Below are positions 9,824 through 20,004 of a stretch of DNA of 64,000 nt, in pieces; position 1 is the first letter of the stretch; each line of letters begins with the position of its first letter. The position numbers were made by a program, and so were the translations under genes. The DNA comes from Gonocerus acuteangulatus (Eukaryota; Arthropoda; Insecta; Hemiptera; Coreidae), in contig OX328130.1 in the NCBI GenBank assembly GCA_946811695.1, positions 69,737,973 to 69,801,972 on the forward strand, written 5' to 3'. Under the pieces are notes generated by a model. It did no database searches. It had not been told where the DNA came from and was given only the letters and a program-made list of their open reading frames with translations.

Positions 9824-11770
9824 TGTACAAGACATGCCTTCTCCTTCAAATCCTGACGAAGTCAAACATTTTCTTGGACTTGTTACTTATTACTCTCGCT
9901 TCATTCCAAATTTTTCAAACATTTCCTATCCATTACGTTGTCTTCTGAAGAAAAGACGAAAGTGTGCGTGGTCTTCAGATTGTGAATCTGCTTTCCTGAG
10001 AGTCAAATCAGAACTGTGTAGTGACAGAGTTCTTGTGCCATTTAATCCAATCTTGCCCGTTATTCTCACTGCAGATGCCAGTCCACACAGTGTAGCTGCT
10101 GTATTGAGCCACACTATTGACAGAGTTGAAAAACCAATTGCTTACGCATCTCGTTCACTAACAGCTTCAGAAGAAAATTACAGTCAGTTAGATCATGAGG
10201 CATTGGGAATCATATTTGGCGTTACTCACTTTTACAAGTATGTGTTTGGGCGGCACTTCCTGCTCGTCACTGACAATCAACCTCTCTCTAGAATCTTCCA
10301 CTCAAACAAAGCATTACCTCATATGACTTCTGCTCGACTACTTAGGTATGCTTCTTTTCTCTCTGGTTTCAATTATACTGTGCCTTTCAAGAAAGGTGAT
10401 TTCAACCAAAACGTAGACTGCTTGTCTCATGCCCCAGTTCAAAATTCAAACAGCACAATCGATCAAACAGTTGGTGAAGAAGTTAACCAGTTATATGCTG
10501 AAACCCTATTTCAAATTTCGAGCAAAGCTATTACAGCTGCTACAATCAGGGACAAAACTGAAAAAGATTTTGATCTTTGCAAAATTCTACATGATTTGAA
10601 AAATAGTACAAAAGAATCCGAGTTTACACTTGTAGATGATATTCTATTTCGTAAGGACAGAGTTGTAACTCCAAAGTCTCTGCAGTCTACAGTACTGAAT
10701 GAACTTCATGAAACACATTTAGGTATCACAAAGATGAAACAGCTTGCCCGACGCTATGTTTATTGGTTCAATATTGACAAGGATATTGAACACTTAGTGA
10801 AGAAATGTGGAAGTTGTGCTGTCAACAGAGCAACTCCATCAAAATCTCCAGTTCACCCATGGGATCCACCCGAAAACAACTGGGAACGTATTCACATTGA
10901 CTACGCTGGTCCTTTTGAAAATTATTATTTTCTCGTGTGCATTGACGCCAAATCAAAATGGGCTGAAATAAAAATTTTGAAAGACGTACCTACAAGTTCC
11001 AGCACAATAGATTTGTTGGAAAGTATTTTCTCTGTGCATGGTTATTGTCAAGTAATGGTTTCTGATAATGCCTCAATTTTTCAAAGTGAAGAGTTTCATC
11101 TTTACTGTTCGAATCATGGCATTTTTCAAATGTTCATTGCCCCTGGACACCCAGCGACAAAAACACATCTCGCTGAAAGGAATATACAAACTCTCAAACA
11201 TCAACTGAAATCAGTATCAAATGAAAAACAACCAATGACTGTGAAAGTCCAAAATATTTTACTTAGCTACCGTGCTACTCCACTTGCTTGCGGAATTGTA
11301 TCTCCACAGAAAACTGAGAATTCGCATGGATGCTATCTTGCCTTATCACCCTCAGCCATCAAAAGTTCTACCAGAAACTGGACGTTTAATTCAAGTGGGG
11401 GAGAGAGTACAGGCGCGAATGATGTCTCACTGGCAGTTTGGTCAAGTTAGAAACCTTGGTACTCGACACTATCTAGTGAAACTTGACTCTGGTCGTATAA
11501 TTAAACGACATCTCAATCAGCTGGTGTCTACTCTGGTTGAAAAGGAACATAATGCAACACAACCCTCAGCAAATTTTGATGTTCCCATACTGTACAATCC
11601 AGCTCAACCTTCAACATCAATCCCTCAAAGTCAACCAACACCTTCAACCTCTACTTCTCAGCCTCAACCTAGAATATCTACAGATCAACCACCTCCGGCT
11701 CCAGATGTTCCAAGATCACCGAGGACTAGACGGCCTCCGGTCAGGTTTAGTGATTACCTTACATTTATTT
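9824..11770 (+). pseudogene. RNase H, integrase and C-terminal domain of LTR-B
   Basis: After the inserted element the frame gives the RT connection (VKHFLGLVTYYSRFIPNFS), RNase H (TADASPHSVAAVL, DHEALGI, VTDNQPLSRI), the integrase HHCC finger (ETHLG ... CGSC) and the integrase core with Asp, Asp and Glu (HIDYAGPF, SDNASIF, LAERNIQTLK). A frameshift near 11290 moves the C-terminal domain into another frame, which reads GERVQARMMSHWQFGQVRN and ends FSDYLTFI at 11770. It is largely readable but not intact. Confidence 0.85.
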
Positions 11771-11782
11771 AGTGGGGGAGAC

Positions 11783-11936
11783 TGTGGTATATTTCATATG
11801 CTATGTAGTATGGTTGCTTGGCAACAAAACAAAAGACTGTTCTGTTGTGTTATATCTTGTTACAAAATATATTTCTTCAATTCTGTTTTCATTAATCCTT
11901 CTCTTTATTGATTACATTCATCAAGTTACAATATTC
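11783..11936 (+). repeat. LTR-B 3' LTR
   Basis: 154-bp partner of 6562-6716, directly after the G-rich purine tract. It ends ACAATATTC, where minus-strand element H resumes. Confidence 0.88.
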
Positions 11937-12940
11937 GTGAACTGAACTACCAGCTAGTTGAGGTAAAAAGTCATCAATTGTTGGCATTGGATGCTTCTCT
12001 ACTAATAACGCTTCATTTACTCTTCTAAAATCAACACACAACCTCATGTTACCATTAGGCTTGACAATAGGTACTATTTGGGAACACCGCGGAGAATATT
12101 CAGAGACAGGTTCGATAATATCTATCGACTCTAATTCTGTAATTTTCTTTTCAACTTTTTGTCTAATTGGTGCTGGAACTTGTCTATAGGCTTGCTGGAC
12201 ATGCTGAACATTTGGTTTTAGTGGTAAATTTATTTGCAAATCTTTAACCTTTTTAAGAGGCTTGATTTCCTTACTGTCTGCATCCACAACATTTATACCT
12301 AATTTTAAAGCTTAACTCCTGTGCTGCTTTTCTGCCCAATAAAGGTCAATGTAAATCTTTTCTTTAGCTATATTATCCTTGATTTGAATGTTAACATCAA
12401 AATATCCCAAAACCGTCAATGATTTGGTTTGGCCTTATTAACAGTTCTTCATCATTACTAAAATCAACTCCATTATTTTTCAAATATTTCCATGTTACTT
12501 TATCGATCACACCTACTCCAGCTCCTGAATCAATAATCATATCCAATTTTACACCTCCCACAAAACAAGATATGTGGGGTTTGCCTGTTCCAATAGACCT
12601 AATTTTGAATAATGAGTTATCAGAATCATCTGAGTGGTTTGCCTGTTCTTCAACTCTATGAAAAGAAGTTCTCTTATTCCTGGCTTTAGTGTGATACACT
12701 TTGGCAAAATGTCCTCTTAAATTACATTTAACAGGACAGCTAGAATCATTCCTAACAAGACCGGATAATCCACATCTATAGCAAGGTATTAGCTTAAATT
12801 TTCTGTGATTCTTTTGACTTTAAGACTCGTAACTCTATTACAGGTTACCCTTCAACATCTAAAGCCCTTGACGGTACGCTTACAGCCTCAAGTGTTTTTG
12901 CCAACTATTCAATTTCTGTTTAGGTAATATCTGTTTTTTT
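11937..12940 (-). pseudogene. element H: older Ty3/gypsy gag-protease-RT, minus strand
   Basis: From high to low coordinate: a degenerate gag end with a zinc-knuckle relic (CYRCGLSGLVRNDSSCP, about 12785-12720), a protease with an intact IIDSGAG near 12540, then RT from 12287 (MRLCVDFRRVNEALLVEKHP, DDFLPQLAGSSV). The RT reading stops at the LTR-B junction and continues at 6561-6478. Many stops show that it is the oldest layer of the stack. No LTR for it was identified. Confidence 0.82.
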
Positions 12941-13054
12941 GTGTGTGTGTGTTTTTTTTTAATAAAGAAAATACTTCCTTAATTCATTTGAAAAACAACC
13001 AGAAATTACTTGATCTTCAATCTCTTGTCCAAAATTACAATTTTGAGCTTGAGC

Positions 13055-13314
13055 TATATCGTCGATACAAAAGCAAACTAACGAATATGAAAAAATGCAT
13101 CTTTCATTGTCCATCTTTACTAATTTCTGCTGGACTTATTTACAGTAAATTCTTCAATCTGACTTCACTCTATTAAAAGGAAAGTATTCCACTATCGAAA
13201 GGTCAAATCTGCCGAATATTTGACTGTCCAAAAAAAAGTTATGAATAAATACTTTTCCACTCTGAAAAGTGGTGATTTTCATATTCGTTAGTTTGCTTTT
13301 CTATCGACGATATA
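13055..13314. mobile_element. 260-bp MITE with 39-bp TIRs (TA target)
   Basis: The arms TATATCGTCGATACAAAAGC... (13055-13093) and their complement (13276-13314) match at 38 of 39 positions by eye. The ends begin and finish with TA, consistent with a Tc1/mariner-type TA duplication. There is no gene inside. From 13315 to 13607 I see no gene or clear repeat. Confidence 0.8.
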
Positions 13315-13607
13315 ATGGTTTATGCCTTCCCCCTGTTCTTGTTTTAAATTCCTAAAAATTTAAAACAAGATTCCTAAAAACCACTCTTTCATAAGTAACG
13401 TTTATTTTTGGTGAAAAATGATCATCCACGCCATAATGGAATTTCATACTCAAGCTCATCCCTTTTTTTCTTCTCGGCAATCGCTCCCTCCTCCAGTTCA
13501 GCAGGATGAATAACACAATCGGAAAAATAACAAGGATTCCCTTAGATCTAACTGGTGATTTCCTAGGCTGATTTTTGCATTGAGATGAATTAGATGCATC
13601 ATGTGCA

Positions 13608-13872
13608 ATGAAGCCTTATAATATACAGCAAATGATAGAGCAACCAGGTTTACATGTCGTAGGTATACAAAATGACCAACGGTGAGTATAGAAATACATA
13701 CAATAAAAATTATAGTCTAACATTAACAAAAATCCATTTATGTCTAACTGCTCATTAGCCACATCAAACAGGTGTAGAAATAAGACCTTATAATATAAAG
13801 GGAACGAAAAAGCAAACAGGCGTTCTTATGGTGAATATACAATATAACTTAAGTAAAATATAAATACATATA
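13608..13872. repeat. dispersed block copy A2, first segment
   Basis: Starts AAGCCTTATAATATACAGC and matches 56085-56345 closely. The copy is then broken by about 6.6 kb of later insertions (MITE, LTR-C, TA tract, LINE end) and resumes at about 20488. Confidence 0.8.
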
Positions 13873-13907
13873 TTTATTTATATATGTAATATATAAATAA
13901 ATATATG

Positions 13908-14493
13908 GGTACTTACGTATTAGCGTCAAAGCAGGTTAAAGAGGCGGGTCTCGTTCAGAGATCTGGATCATGGATAACGCATTTCTATTGGTCAATCACT
14001 ATCAGAGATATCATCTATTGTGTTTACAGTAGCCATCTTGTTCCCTTTGTCTTTTTAACGCAATTCATTTGTGCTTTATTTACCCACGCAATTGTTGTTG
14101 TTTTTTTGTTACGCGATTTCAGTTTCTGTGCGAGATTGCGACATCAGAATAGCTAGGTTGAAAGCTACTTTTTCGAAGCGATGCCAAATTGTTTATCAGT
14201 CCATTATCCAGCGAAAAACCATCCTTGATCTATATTATCAACGAGTTTAGATATAATCTTGAGCGAGCGTAGCGAGCGGAAACGCATAGCAATTATGCTA
14301 TTAATATAAGTGCTACGCGTTTTCGCTAGCTAAAGGTTATATCAAAACTCTAGTTAACCTAAATCGTTGATAATCCCGTCGCCATATTGGCGAAATCTGA
14401 TTTGACTCCTTGATCCAGATCTCTGACACGGTGTAGATCCAGTTCTCTGAGACCCGGCTCTTTAACCTGCTTTGACGCTTATACGTAAGTACC
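13908..14493. mobile_element. 586-bp TIR element (8-bp TSD)
   Basis: The inverted termini start GGTACTTACGTATAAGCG, with about 45 bp of good pairing, and are flanked by the 8-bp TSD AATATATG (13900-13907 and 14494-14501). The interior includes GAGCGAGCGTAGCGAGCGG (from 14261) facing a GCTACGCGTTTTCGCTAGC arm, forming an internal hairpin. The same core motif occurs in the elements at 9032-9815 and 30493-32002. No coding capacity. Confidence 0.9.
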
Positions 14494-14511
14494 AATATAT
14501 GTTTATATATA

Positions 14512-14678
14512 TGTTAGGGGGAGGAAGGCCCAGTCTTTGTAAATAAACACGCTGGGCCTATAAATAAGCCCAGCGGGATTAAATAAATCAGTTCTTATCG
14601 AAACACCGAGCAGTGCTTGTCTCTCCCTAGTTCTACTGTCCTTTTTAAAAACATACTCCCATCACCCTTACGCTTAAC
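14512..14678 (+). repeat. LTR-C 5' LTR
   Basis: Starts TGTTAGGGGGAGGAAGGCCC and ends CACCCTTACGCTTAAC. It has a GCTGGGCC/GGCCCAGC-like hairpin near 14551-14574 and AATAAATC downstream. Boundaries are accurate to about one base. Confidence 0.93.
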
Positions 14679-14698
14679 TGGTGCCGAAACCCGGGATC
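14679..14698 (+). promoter_or_regulatory. PBS of LTR-C, tRNA-Phe type
   Basis: TGGTGCCGAAACCCGGGATC is complementary over all 20 bases to the 3' end of eukaryotic tRNA-Phe (GATCCCGGGTTTCGGCA-CCA). It abuts the LTR. Confidence 0.88.
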
Positions 14699-14776
14699 GG
14701 AAGTACCGTAACGGAGTGAAAAGTAAGGAAGTGCATACGTAAGGAAGTGTGGTGCCTATTTAAGGAAGTGTAGTGT

Positions 14777-15964
14777 ATGTTCACGCGGAAAGGTCGCGAA
14801 ACAATACAAGACCGCCTTAACACTAGAAGGATGGTAGACCCAGAAGCAGCCGCCGCCATTGAATGGCTAAAATTTAAATCAGCCAACGCACAAGATATGA
14901 GAGCCGCTATCAGTCAGATAGAGAGATTTTCTGGAGATGTCGGCGAACTTGCTCATTTTTTAAAAGACGGCGACCGTATAACAAAAGCCATTCAAGACAA
15001 GGTGAAGACAGGATGGATTGACAATAGTGACGTTGGGACACTACAAGCGTCGCTGATAGGAAGAATACGACGTCACGTCCTTAACCAGATCCAAAGCGAC
15101 ACAGGAACAGACTGGGATACCGTAAAGGAACGCTTGAAACGGGCATATGGAGGAGGAAGATGGGCAGCCGAAGAAGACATCATCAAGGTGTTCCAGGAGA
15201 CACGCAGACCCCTACAGTCAAAAAGCAACTATGCAGGAAGGCTACTGTTGTGGTACAACAAAATCATGGACAAACTTAGTGAACGCGCAGAAGAGGATTT
15301 GGTTGATCCAATGATAAAGATATTGAAGATACTCCTCAAAATTCACCTTGGAAAACAAACCGGACAGACTCTAGCGCCAGAAAAAGAATTCCCCGAGGCA
15401 GCTCGGGCGATTATAGAAGAAAGTGAGAAGGAAGCGGAACAACACACAGCGATGCTTGAAGAGGACGATTGGACCAGGGTACGAAGATCAAGGCAGAGAA
15501 GATATACAGAAGAACCGACGAGAGGCGACAGATTCGACCGACGCGATAGGCAGCCTCCCAGAAATGACACGCGCCAAGGAAGTTTTCCCCGCCAGCAAAG
15601 TGGACGACGTGAAACACCCCGGAGAAGAGAACCAGTTGCTGAGAAAACATGCTACGAATGTGGAAAAAAAGGCCACATCGCAGCTCGATGCCCACGCATC
15701 AAATGCTTTGAATGCGAGAGTCCCGGTCACGTTGCACGTAAATGCCCGTACATGAAAAAATCACCTCAAGACCTCAGCGAACCTATGGAGGTGAATTTCC
15801 ATAAAGTTAGGAGAGCGAGAACGAGCAGTCCCGATGAAAGGTCGGTACGAGACTCCGATGATACCAGCGACTCCGAAGGTGAAGGAAGCCGTCCGGCCAC
15901 CAAAACGATGGCTTCATACGCAGCCATCCTGAGGAGCTGCCACCTGGATAAGCGACACCGGTGA
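14777..15964 (+). CDS. Gag of LTR-C (capsid plus two zinc knuckles)
   Basis: A 395-residue protein. The first about 220 residues are helical, capsid-like and rich in charged residues, followed by a basic Arg-rich linker. Two CX2CX4HX4C knuckles are at Cys292 (CYECGKKGHIAARC) and Cys310 (CFECESPGHVARKC). It would package element RNA in cytoplasmic particles. The start chosen is the first ATG after the PBS that opens the long frame. The terminal UGA (15962-15964) is followed in the same frame by protease sequence, so either readthrough or a mutation is possible. The knuckles are certain; the exact start is less so. Confidence 0.9.
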   Translation: MFTRKGRETIQDRLNTRRMVDPEAAAAIEWLKFKSANAQDMRAAISQIERFSGDVGELAHFLKDGDRITKAIQDKVKTGWIDNSDVGTLQASLIGRIRRHVLNQIQSDTGTDWDTVKERLKRAYGGGRWAAEEDIIKVFQETRRPLQSKSNYAGRLLLWYNKIMDKLSERAEEDLVDPMIKILKILLKIHLGKQTGQTLAPEKEFPEAARAIIEESEKEAEQHTAMLEEDDWTRVRRSRQRRYTEEPTRGDRFDRRDRQPPRNDTRQGSFPRQQSGRRETPRRREPVAEKTCYECGKKGHIAARCPRIKCFECESPGHVARKCPYMKKSPQDLSEPMEVNFHKVRRARTSSPDERSVRDSDDTSDSEGEGSRPATKTMASYAAILRSCHLDKRHR

Positions 15965-16400
15965 GAAGCGTGCCAGCAGAGCGGCAACCAGAAGAGGTAC
16001 AAGCGTGACAAAAACAAAGGGTTGCCGATTATAGAAGTGGGTGGGGTGCGATGGCTCATAGACACCGGGAGCCACATTGCACCCTGCACGCTGCACCCTT
16101 ATTGCAGCGAAAGTGTTGACGAAGAGTGACGCAGCATGGGCGAGAGCGGAAGTGCGCAAGTGCAGATGTAACCTCGTAACACTCGGAGGCACATGCGCAG
16201 TAGAAGGCGAAGTAGAGATCCCGACAGAAGGGTGGGGAACTGCCGGGAAAACGTTAGTGGCACACGTGGTTTCCGTTATGCCGAACGAATACCAAGGCAT
16301 TCTCGGATGCGACGCGTTGAATCTGCTAGGCAGTACTGTGAAAACAACGGAGAAGTATTGGGACGTGCGCATAGGCAACCTCCGTTGTACTGCGGGAACA
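15965..16400 (+). pseudogene. protease of LTR-C, split across two frames
   Basis: In the gag frame downstream of the UGA the sequence reads VGGVRWLIDTGSHI, the catalytic Asp-Thr-Gly-Ser of retropepsins, at about 16041-16078. That frame ends near 16127. The rest of the fold (AWARAEVRKCRCNLVTLGG ... QGILGCDALNLLGS) lies in the pol frame that opens at 16077. A one-base change between about 16075 and 16125 separates the two. It could be a programmed shift or damage; there is no obvious slippery heptamer, so damage or a sequencing error is more likely. Confidence 0.75.
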
Positions 16401-17141
16401 CAGCTAGGCAAAAGTCATAACATCAGCGCTATAAACACCGACGAAAAAAAATGGGAGGACCTAAAGAGCGAGTTCAAAGATGTGTACCACCATGAAGACC
16501 AACCCCTAGGAGCAACTGGACGCACCCAACACGAAATAACCCTGACGACAAATCGCTCCGTTTATGTCAAAGACAGAAGATACCCACAAGCACTTAAAGC
16601 CGTAATCCAAGATGAACTCCAGAGCCTCTTAGATCAAGGGATAATAGTGTCAAGCACGTCACCCTATAATAGCCCCTTATGGGCGGTCCCCAAAGCTGGA
16701 GCACCAGGAAAATACCGGGTAGTGGTAGACTATCGCAAGCTGAACGAGCTCACCAAAGATGAAAAATACCCGCTACCCCGAATGGACGACATACAGGACA
16801 GGCTCAGTGGTGCAAAAATATTTAGCACGTTAGACCTAAAAGCGGGATACCATCAAATCCGCATGCACCCGCGTGATGAAGAGAAGACGGCCTTCTCGTA
16901 TGAAAGAGGCCATTACCATTTCAAAAGAATGCCTTTCGGATTAAAAAACGCCCCGATGACATTCCAGCGACTTATGGATGAATTCCTCCAAGGACTGGGA
17001 CCGAGCTACTGCCAAGGATACATGGACGATCTTCTCGTGTTTAGCAGGTCCGTCGAAGAACACCAGAAACACCTAAGACGAGTCTTTAAACGACTCCGTG
17101 CCTTTGGACTGAAGCTGTCGTCGGAAAAAACGCGGCTATGA
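16077..17141 (+). CDS. Pol of LTR-C, part 1: protease end and reverse transcriptase
   Basis: The frame carries the protease C-terminus, then RT with PLWAVPKAGAPGKYRVVVDY, FSTLDLKAGYHQIRM, RMPFGLKNAPMTFQRLMDEF and the catalytic YMDD at residues 315-318. It ends at a UGA (17139-17141) in the thumb/connection region. The same frame continues open beyond it to 19324, so RT and RNase H/integrase are interrupted only by that codon. The region copies element RNA into DNA. No promoter other than the LTR is expected. Confidence 0.9.
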   Translation: MHPARCTLIAAKVLTKSDAAWARAEVRKCRCNLVTLGGTCAVEGEVEIPTEGWGTAGKTLVAHVVSVMPNEYQGILGCDALNLLGSTVKTTEKYWDVRIGNLRCTAGTQLGKSHNISAINTDEKKWEDLKSEFKDVYHHEDQPLGATGRTQHEITLTTNRSVYVKDRRYPQALKAVIQDELQSLLDQGIIVSSTSPYNSPLWAVPKAGAPGKYRVVVDYRKLNELTKDEKYPLPRMDDIQDRLSGAKIFSTLDLKAGYHQIRMHPRDEEKTAFSYERGHYHFKRMPFGLKNAPMTFQRLMDEFLQGLGPSYCQGYMDDLLVFSRSVEEHQKHLRRVFKRLRAFGLKLSSEKTRL

Positions 17142-19324
17142 CTCTCAGCAGTGACTTTTCTCGGTCACGTTATCTCTGGAGAAGGAATTCGTCCGGACCC
17201 AGCCAAAATAGAAGCCTTGACAGGTCTAAGACCCCCATCCAACGTTAAAGAAGTGCGACGGTTGCTGGGCGCATTGAATTATTATAGACGTTTTGTCCCT
17301 GACATGGCAAAGAGGATAGCCGAGGTAAACGATCTCCTTAAGAAAGGTCGGAGAGTAGCGGTTACACAGGAAATGAAGAATAACTTAGACGCCTGTATAA
17401 ACATGCTGAAGGCAGAACCAGTCCTTGCGTTCCCCAATTTTAGTAAGGAGTTCGTCCTCACCACAGACGCAAGCGAACGAGCCCTGGGCGCAGTCCTTGC
17501 ACAAACGAACTCACAGGGTGAACAACCGGTCGCATTCGCCAGCCGTCGCTTGACTGAAGCAGAAGAACGTTACAGCGCTCTAGAACGAGAATTACTCGGG
17601 ATAGTCTGGGCTACCGAACACTTCCGACCATATCTCTTCGGCCGACGGTTTGTAGTCCACACAGACCATAAACCCCTGCAATGGGTTGCTCACCTTAAGG
17701 AAAAGTCAGCTAGAGTTGCAAGATGGAAGGAGAAACTGTCTCAATATGACTTCACAGTTCGATACACGCCAGGAAAAGATAATGTTGTCGCGGATTGGTT
17801 ATCGCGCGTACAGCGTGTTAATGTCACAAGAACGGAGTCCACAGGAGGAGTACCTTCACTACGACAGTTCTTCAGCGAATGGAACCCAGCGGAAGACCCA
17901 GCTGACGACAGCCCATCCAGAGACAGCGATGCAACAGCCTCCGCAGAAGAAGGAGACCGGACGCTCCAAGAGATTGACGACATCGTGGTCGCCAAGAAAA
18001 GACAGATTATCTGGACTACAACCTCTTCAGGGTCCCCCCAAATTGTGTACGGACGACGTACGCGCTCCAGTCTGCGATGTTCCATCCGTTCCATGGCAAC
18101 GATACAAGACGACGTGATTTGCAGGCTATTAGAAGACGCGTCTGTCCCAGGGACGACCACATACCTGTACATAGGTAACTCAACGGTATGGAACAGGATA
18201 GCTAAGTTGTGGGAGCAGGAACGCCTAGGCTTAGACCGCCGCTTTATTCGCTGCTTGAGACAAGGAGAAGTCGTCACAGATCCTCAAGTTCAAAGAGACG
18301 TTACCCTAGCACAACACCAGGGAAAAACAAATCATCGAGGGACACGCGAAACGTTACTCGCCTTGAAAAAGAAATATTACTGGAAACGCATGGACAGAAC
18401 TGTGAACGACATTGTAGCTAAGTGTGATGTCTGCAATAAAGTCAAATACGTCAGGAGACCCCCTCGCACCCAGCAGGAAGAAACCCCGACACCACGAAGC
18501 CCGCTGTTAGTTTTACAAGCCGACACGTTCACGTGGAAAGGTACATCATGGGTAACAATCATCGATACCTTCAGCAAACTGGTCATGGCTGTTCCCATTT
18601 CTACGAAAAGCGCAGACGAGGTACGCAAAGCTCTCTTAACTTGGGCTCAGTGCTATGGGACGCCCGAACTACTCATTACAGACGGCGGAAGGGAGTTTCG
18701 AAATGATGCAGTCAAACTACTGTTACGGGACCTGGGCGCAGAACTCCATATTACAACACCGGGTCACCCACAAAGTCATGGGAGTATCGAGAGAGCCCAC
18801 AATACCCTTAGTGAACATTTAAGAGTGATAGCTGCCGAACGAACCTTACCTGCCGAGGAAGCTATGACCATCGCCATCACAGGCTACAATCACTCCGTCC
18901 ACAGTGCCACAGGGTTTACACCTTTCGAAATCCTATTTGGGACACTCAAGTTAGGACGAGATGTATCAGAGTCGGCTGGTGATCCAGGCATCGTGACTGC
19001 CGTCCTTCGACTCAGGGAGAATCAACGACGAACAGCCCGTACGACAGCGACACGCGTTCAATGTGAAAAGGAGAAACGCACACAGAAACATAACCTTCAC
19101 TTATCATCTCCAGCAGTAAACCCCCGTATCGGTGACGTTGTCTACCGACAAATACCGTCGAACCGTAGCAAGCAGGACTTCCGGTATGATGGACCCTACA
19201 AAATCGTAGCTGTCCGTGAACATAACATTGTGACACTTCGAGCAGTGGAACCACCCTTTAGACAACGGAATGCTCATCTCGAACAAATCAAGATCCCACG
19301 CCAACAAGCCAAGGAGTTGTAGAC
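17142..19324 (+). CDS. Pol of LTR-C, part 2: RNase H and integrase
   Basis: Continuing in frame: TFLGHVISGEGIRPD (end of RT), RNase H with DASERALGAVL, RELLGIVWA, HTDHKPLQW and DNVVADWLSR, then a linker of about 130 residues. The integrase has an HHCC finger (HQGKTNH ... CDVCNKV), a core with QADTFTWKG, ITDGGREF and SIERAHNTL as the Asp, Asp, Glu positions, and a GPY-like YDGPYKIVAV near the end. Catalytic residues all appear present. No chromodomain is obvious. There is no ATG near the beginning, as expected for a Pol domain made by polyprotein processing. Confidence 0.92.
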
Positions 19325-19659
19325 GCAAGTCCTATGTTACATATATATATATATATAATTTTTACTTTTTTTTTCTGACAGTAATTAAGTGTCATGGAGA
19401 TTCTAAAAATTTTTTATTTTTATTTTATTACTTACTTTACCTTTTATTGTTCCAAGTAGAAGTTTTGTACATTTACCAAGGATAGCAGTTTATTTATTCT
19501 ACTTTCATTTTTATTGTTTTGCTTTAGTATTCTTCTTATTACTTTTGTATGTGTTAGAATTCAGTTATTTTCTCTCTTGTCTTGTTTTGTATGTTCTGGG
19601 ACCTTCCTTCTTAAAAAAGTTGTAGTTTCTGCGAGTTACTTAGAAACTCGGGGGGGGGC

Positions 19660-19826
19660 TGTTAGGGGGAGGAAGGCCCAGTCTTTGTAAATAAACACGC
19701 TGGGCCTATAAATAAGCCCAGCGGGATTAAATAAATCAGTTCTTATCGAAACACCGAGCAGTGCTTGTCTCTCCCTAGTTCTACTGTCCTTTTTAAAAAC
19801 ATACTCCCATCACCCTTACGCTTAAC
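19660..19826 (+). repeat. LTR-C 3' LTR
   Basis: The same 167 bp as 14512-14678, with no mismatch seen. It is preceded by a run of nine G plus CT (19650-19660), which replaces the usual mixed purine tract. Confidence 0.93.
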
Positions 19827-19859
19827 TTATAAATATATATATATATATATATATATGTA

Positions 19860-19903
<44 letters not shown>

Positions 19904-19931
19904 CGTATATATATATATATATGTATTATAC

Positions 19932-19986
<55 letters not shown>

Positions 19987-19990
19987 TAAA
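19827..19990. repeat. (TA)n tract
   Basis: A long, slightly interrupted AT dinucleotide tract directly after LTR-C. Similar TA-rich sequence precedes the 5' LTR (14494-14511), so the element landed in TA repeats. Confidence 0.9.
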
Positions 19991-20004
19991 TATATGTATT
20001 ATGT

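Larger units (their letters stand above)
6562..11936 (+). mobile_element. LTR-B: Ty3/gypsy element, near full length, decayed
   Basis: 5.4 kb with LTRs of about 155 bp (6562-6716 and 11783-11936) that differ at about three positions by eye. Order: gag, zinc knuckle, protease, RT, RNase H, integrase, C-terminal domain, all K02A2.6-like in style. Several frameshifts break gag and pol, and a 784-bp TIR element splits pol at 9032-9815. The purine tract AGTGGGGGAGAC (11771-11782) precedes the 3' LTR. The PBS region after the 5' LTR reads TAGCGACGAGGAT. It is inserted in the RT of element H. Confidence 0.9.
14512..19826 (+). mobile_element. LTR-C: young Ty3/gypsy element
   Basis: A 5.3-kb element bounded by two LTRs of about 167 bp in which I can see no difference. 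A PBS for tRNA-Phe follows the 5' LTR, and a run of nine G precedes the 3' LTR. Gag and Pol are nearly complete, with only three visible lesions: a UGA at the end of gag before an in-frame protease, a frame change inside protease, and a UGA inside RT. There is no env; a 335-bp untranslated tail with a short TA tract follows pol. A TSD cannot be resolved in the TA-rich flanks. Higher GC content than its surroundings marks it as recent. Confidence 0.95.

Noticed and set aside
15411..16411. Several minus-strand frames over 90 codons in LTR-C
   Set aside because: They are antisense to gag and protease, whose motifs are unambiguous.
15962..17141. Programmed UGA readthrough and frameshifting in LTR-C as an established mechanism
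   Set aside because: The context after the stops (GAA, CTC) is not the known strong readthrough signal and no slippery heptamer was seen, so it is kept only as a hypothesis.
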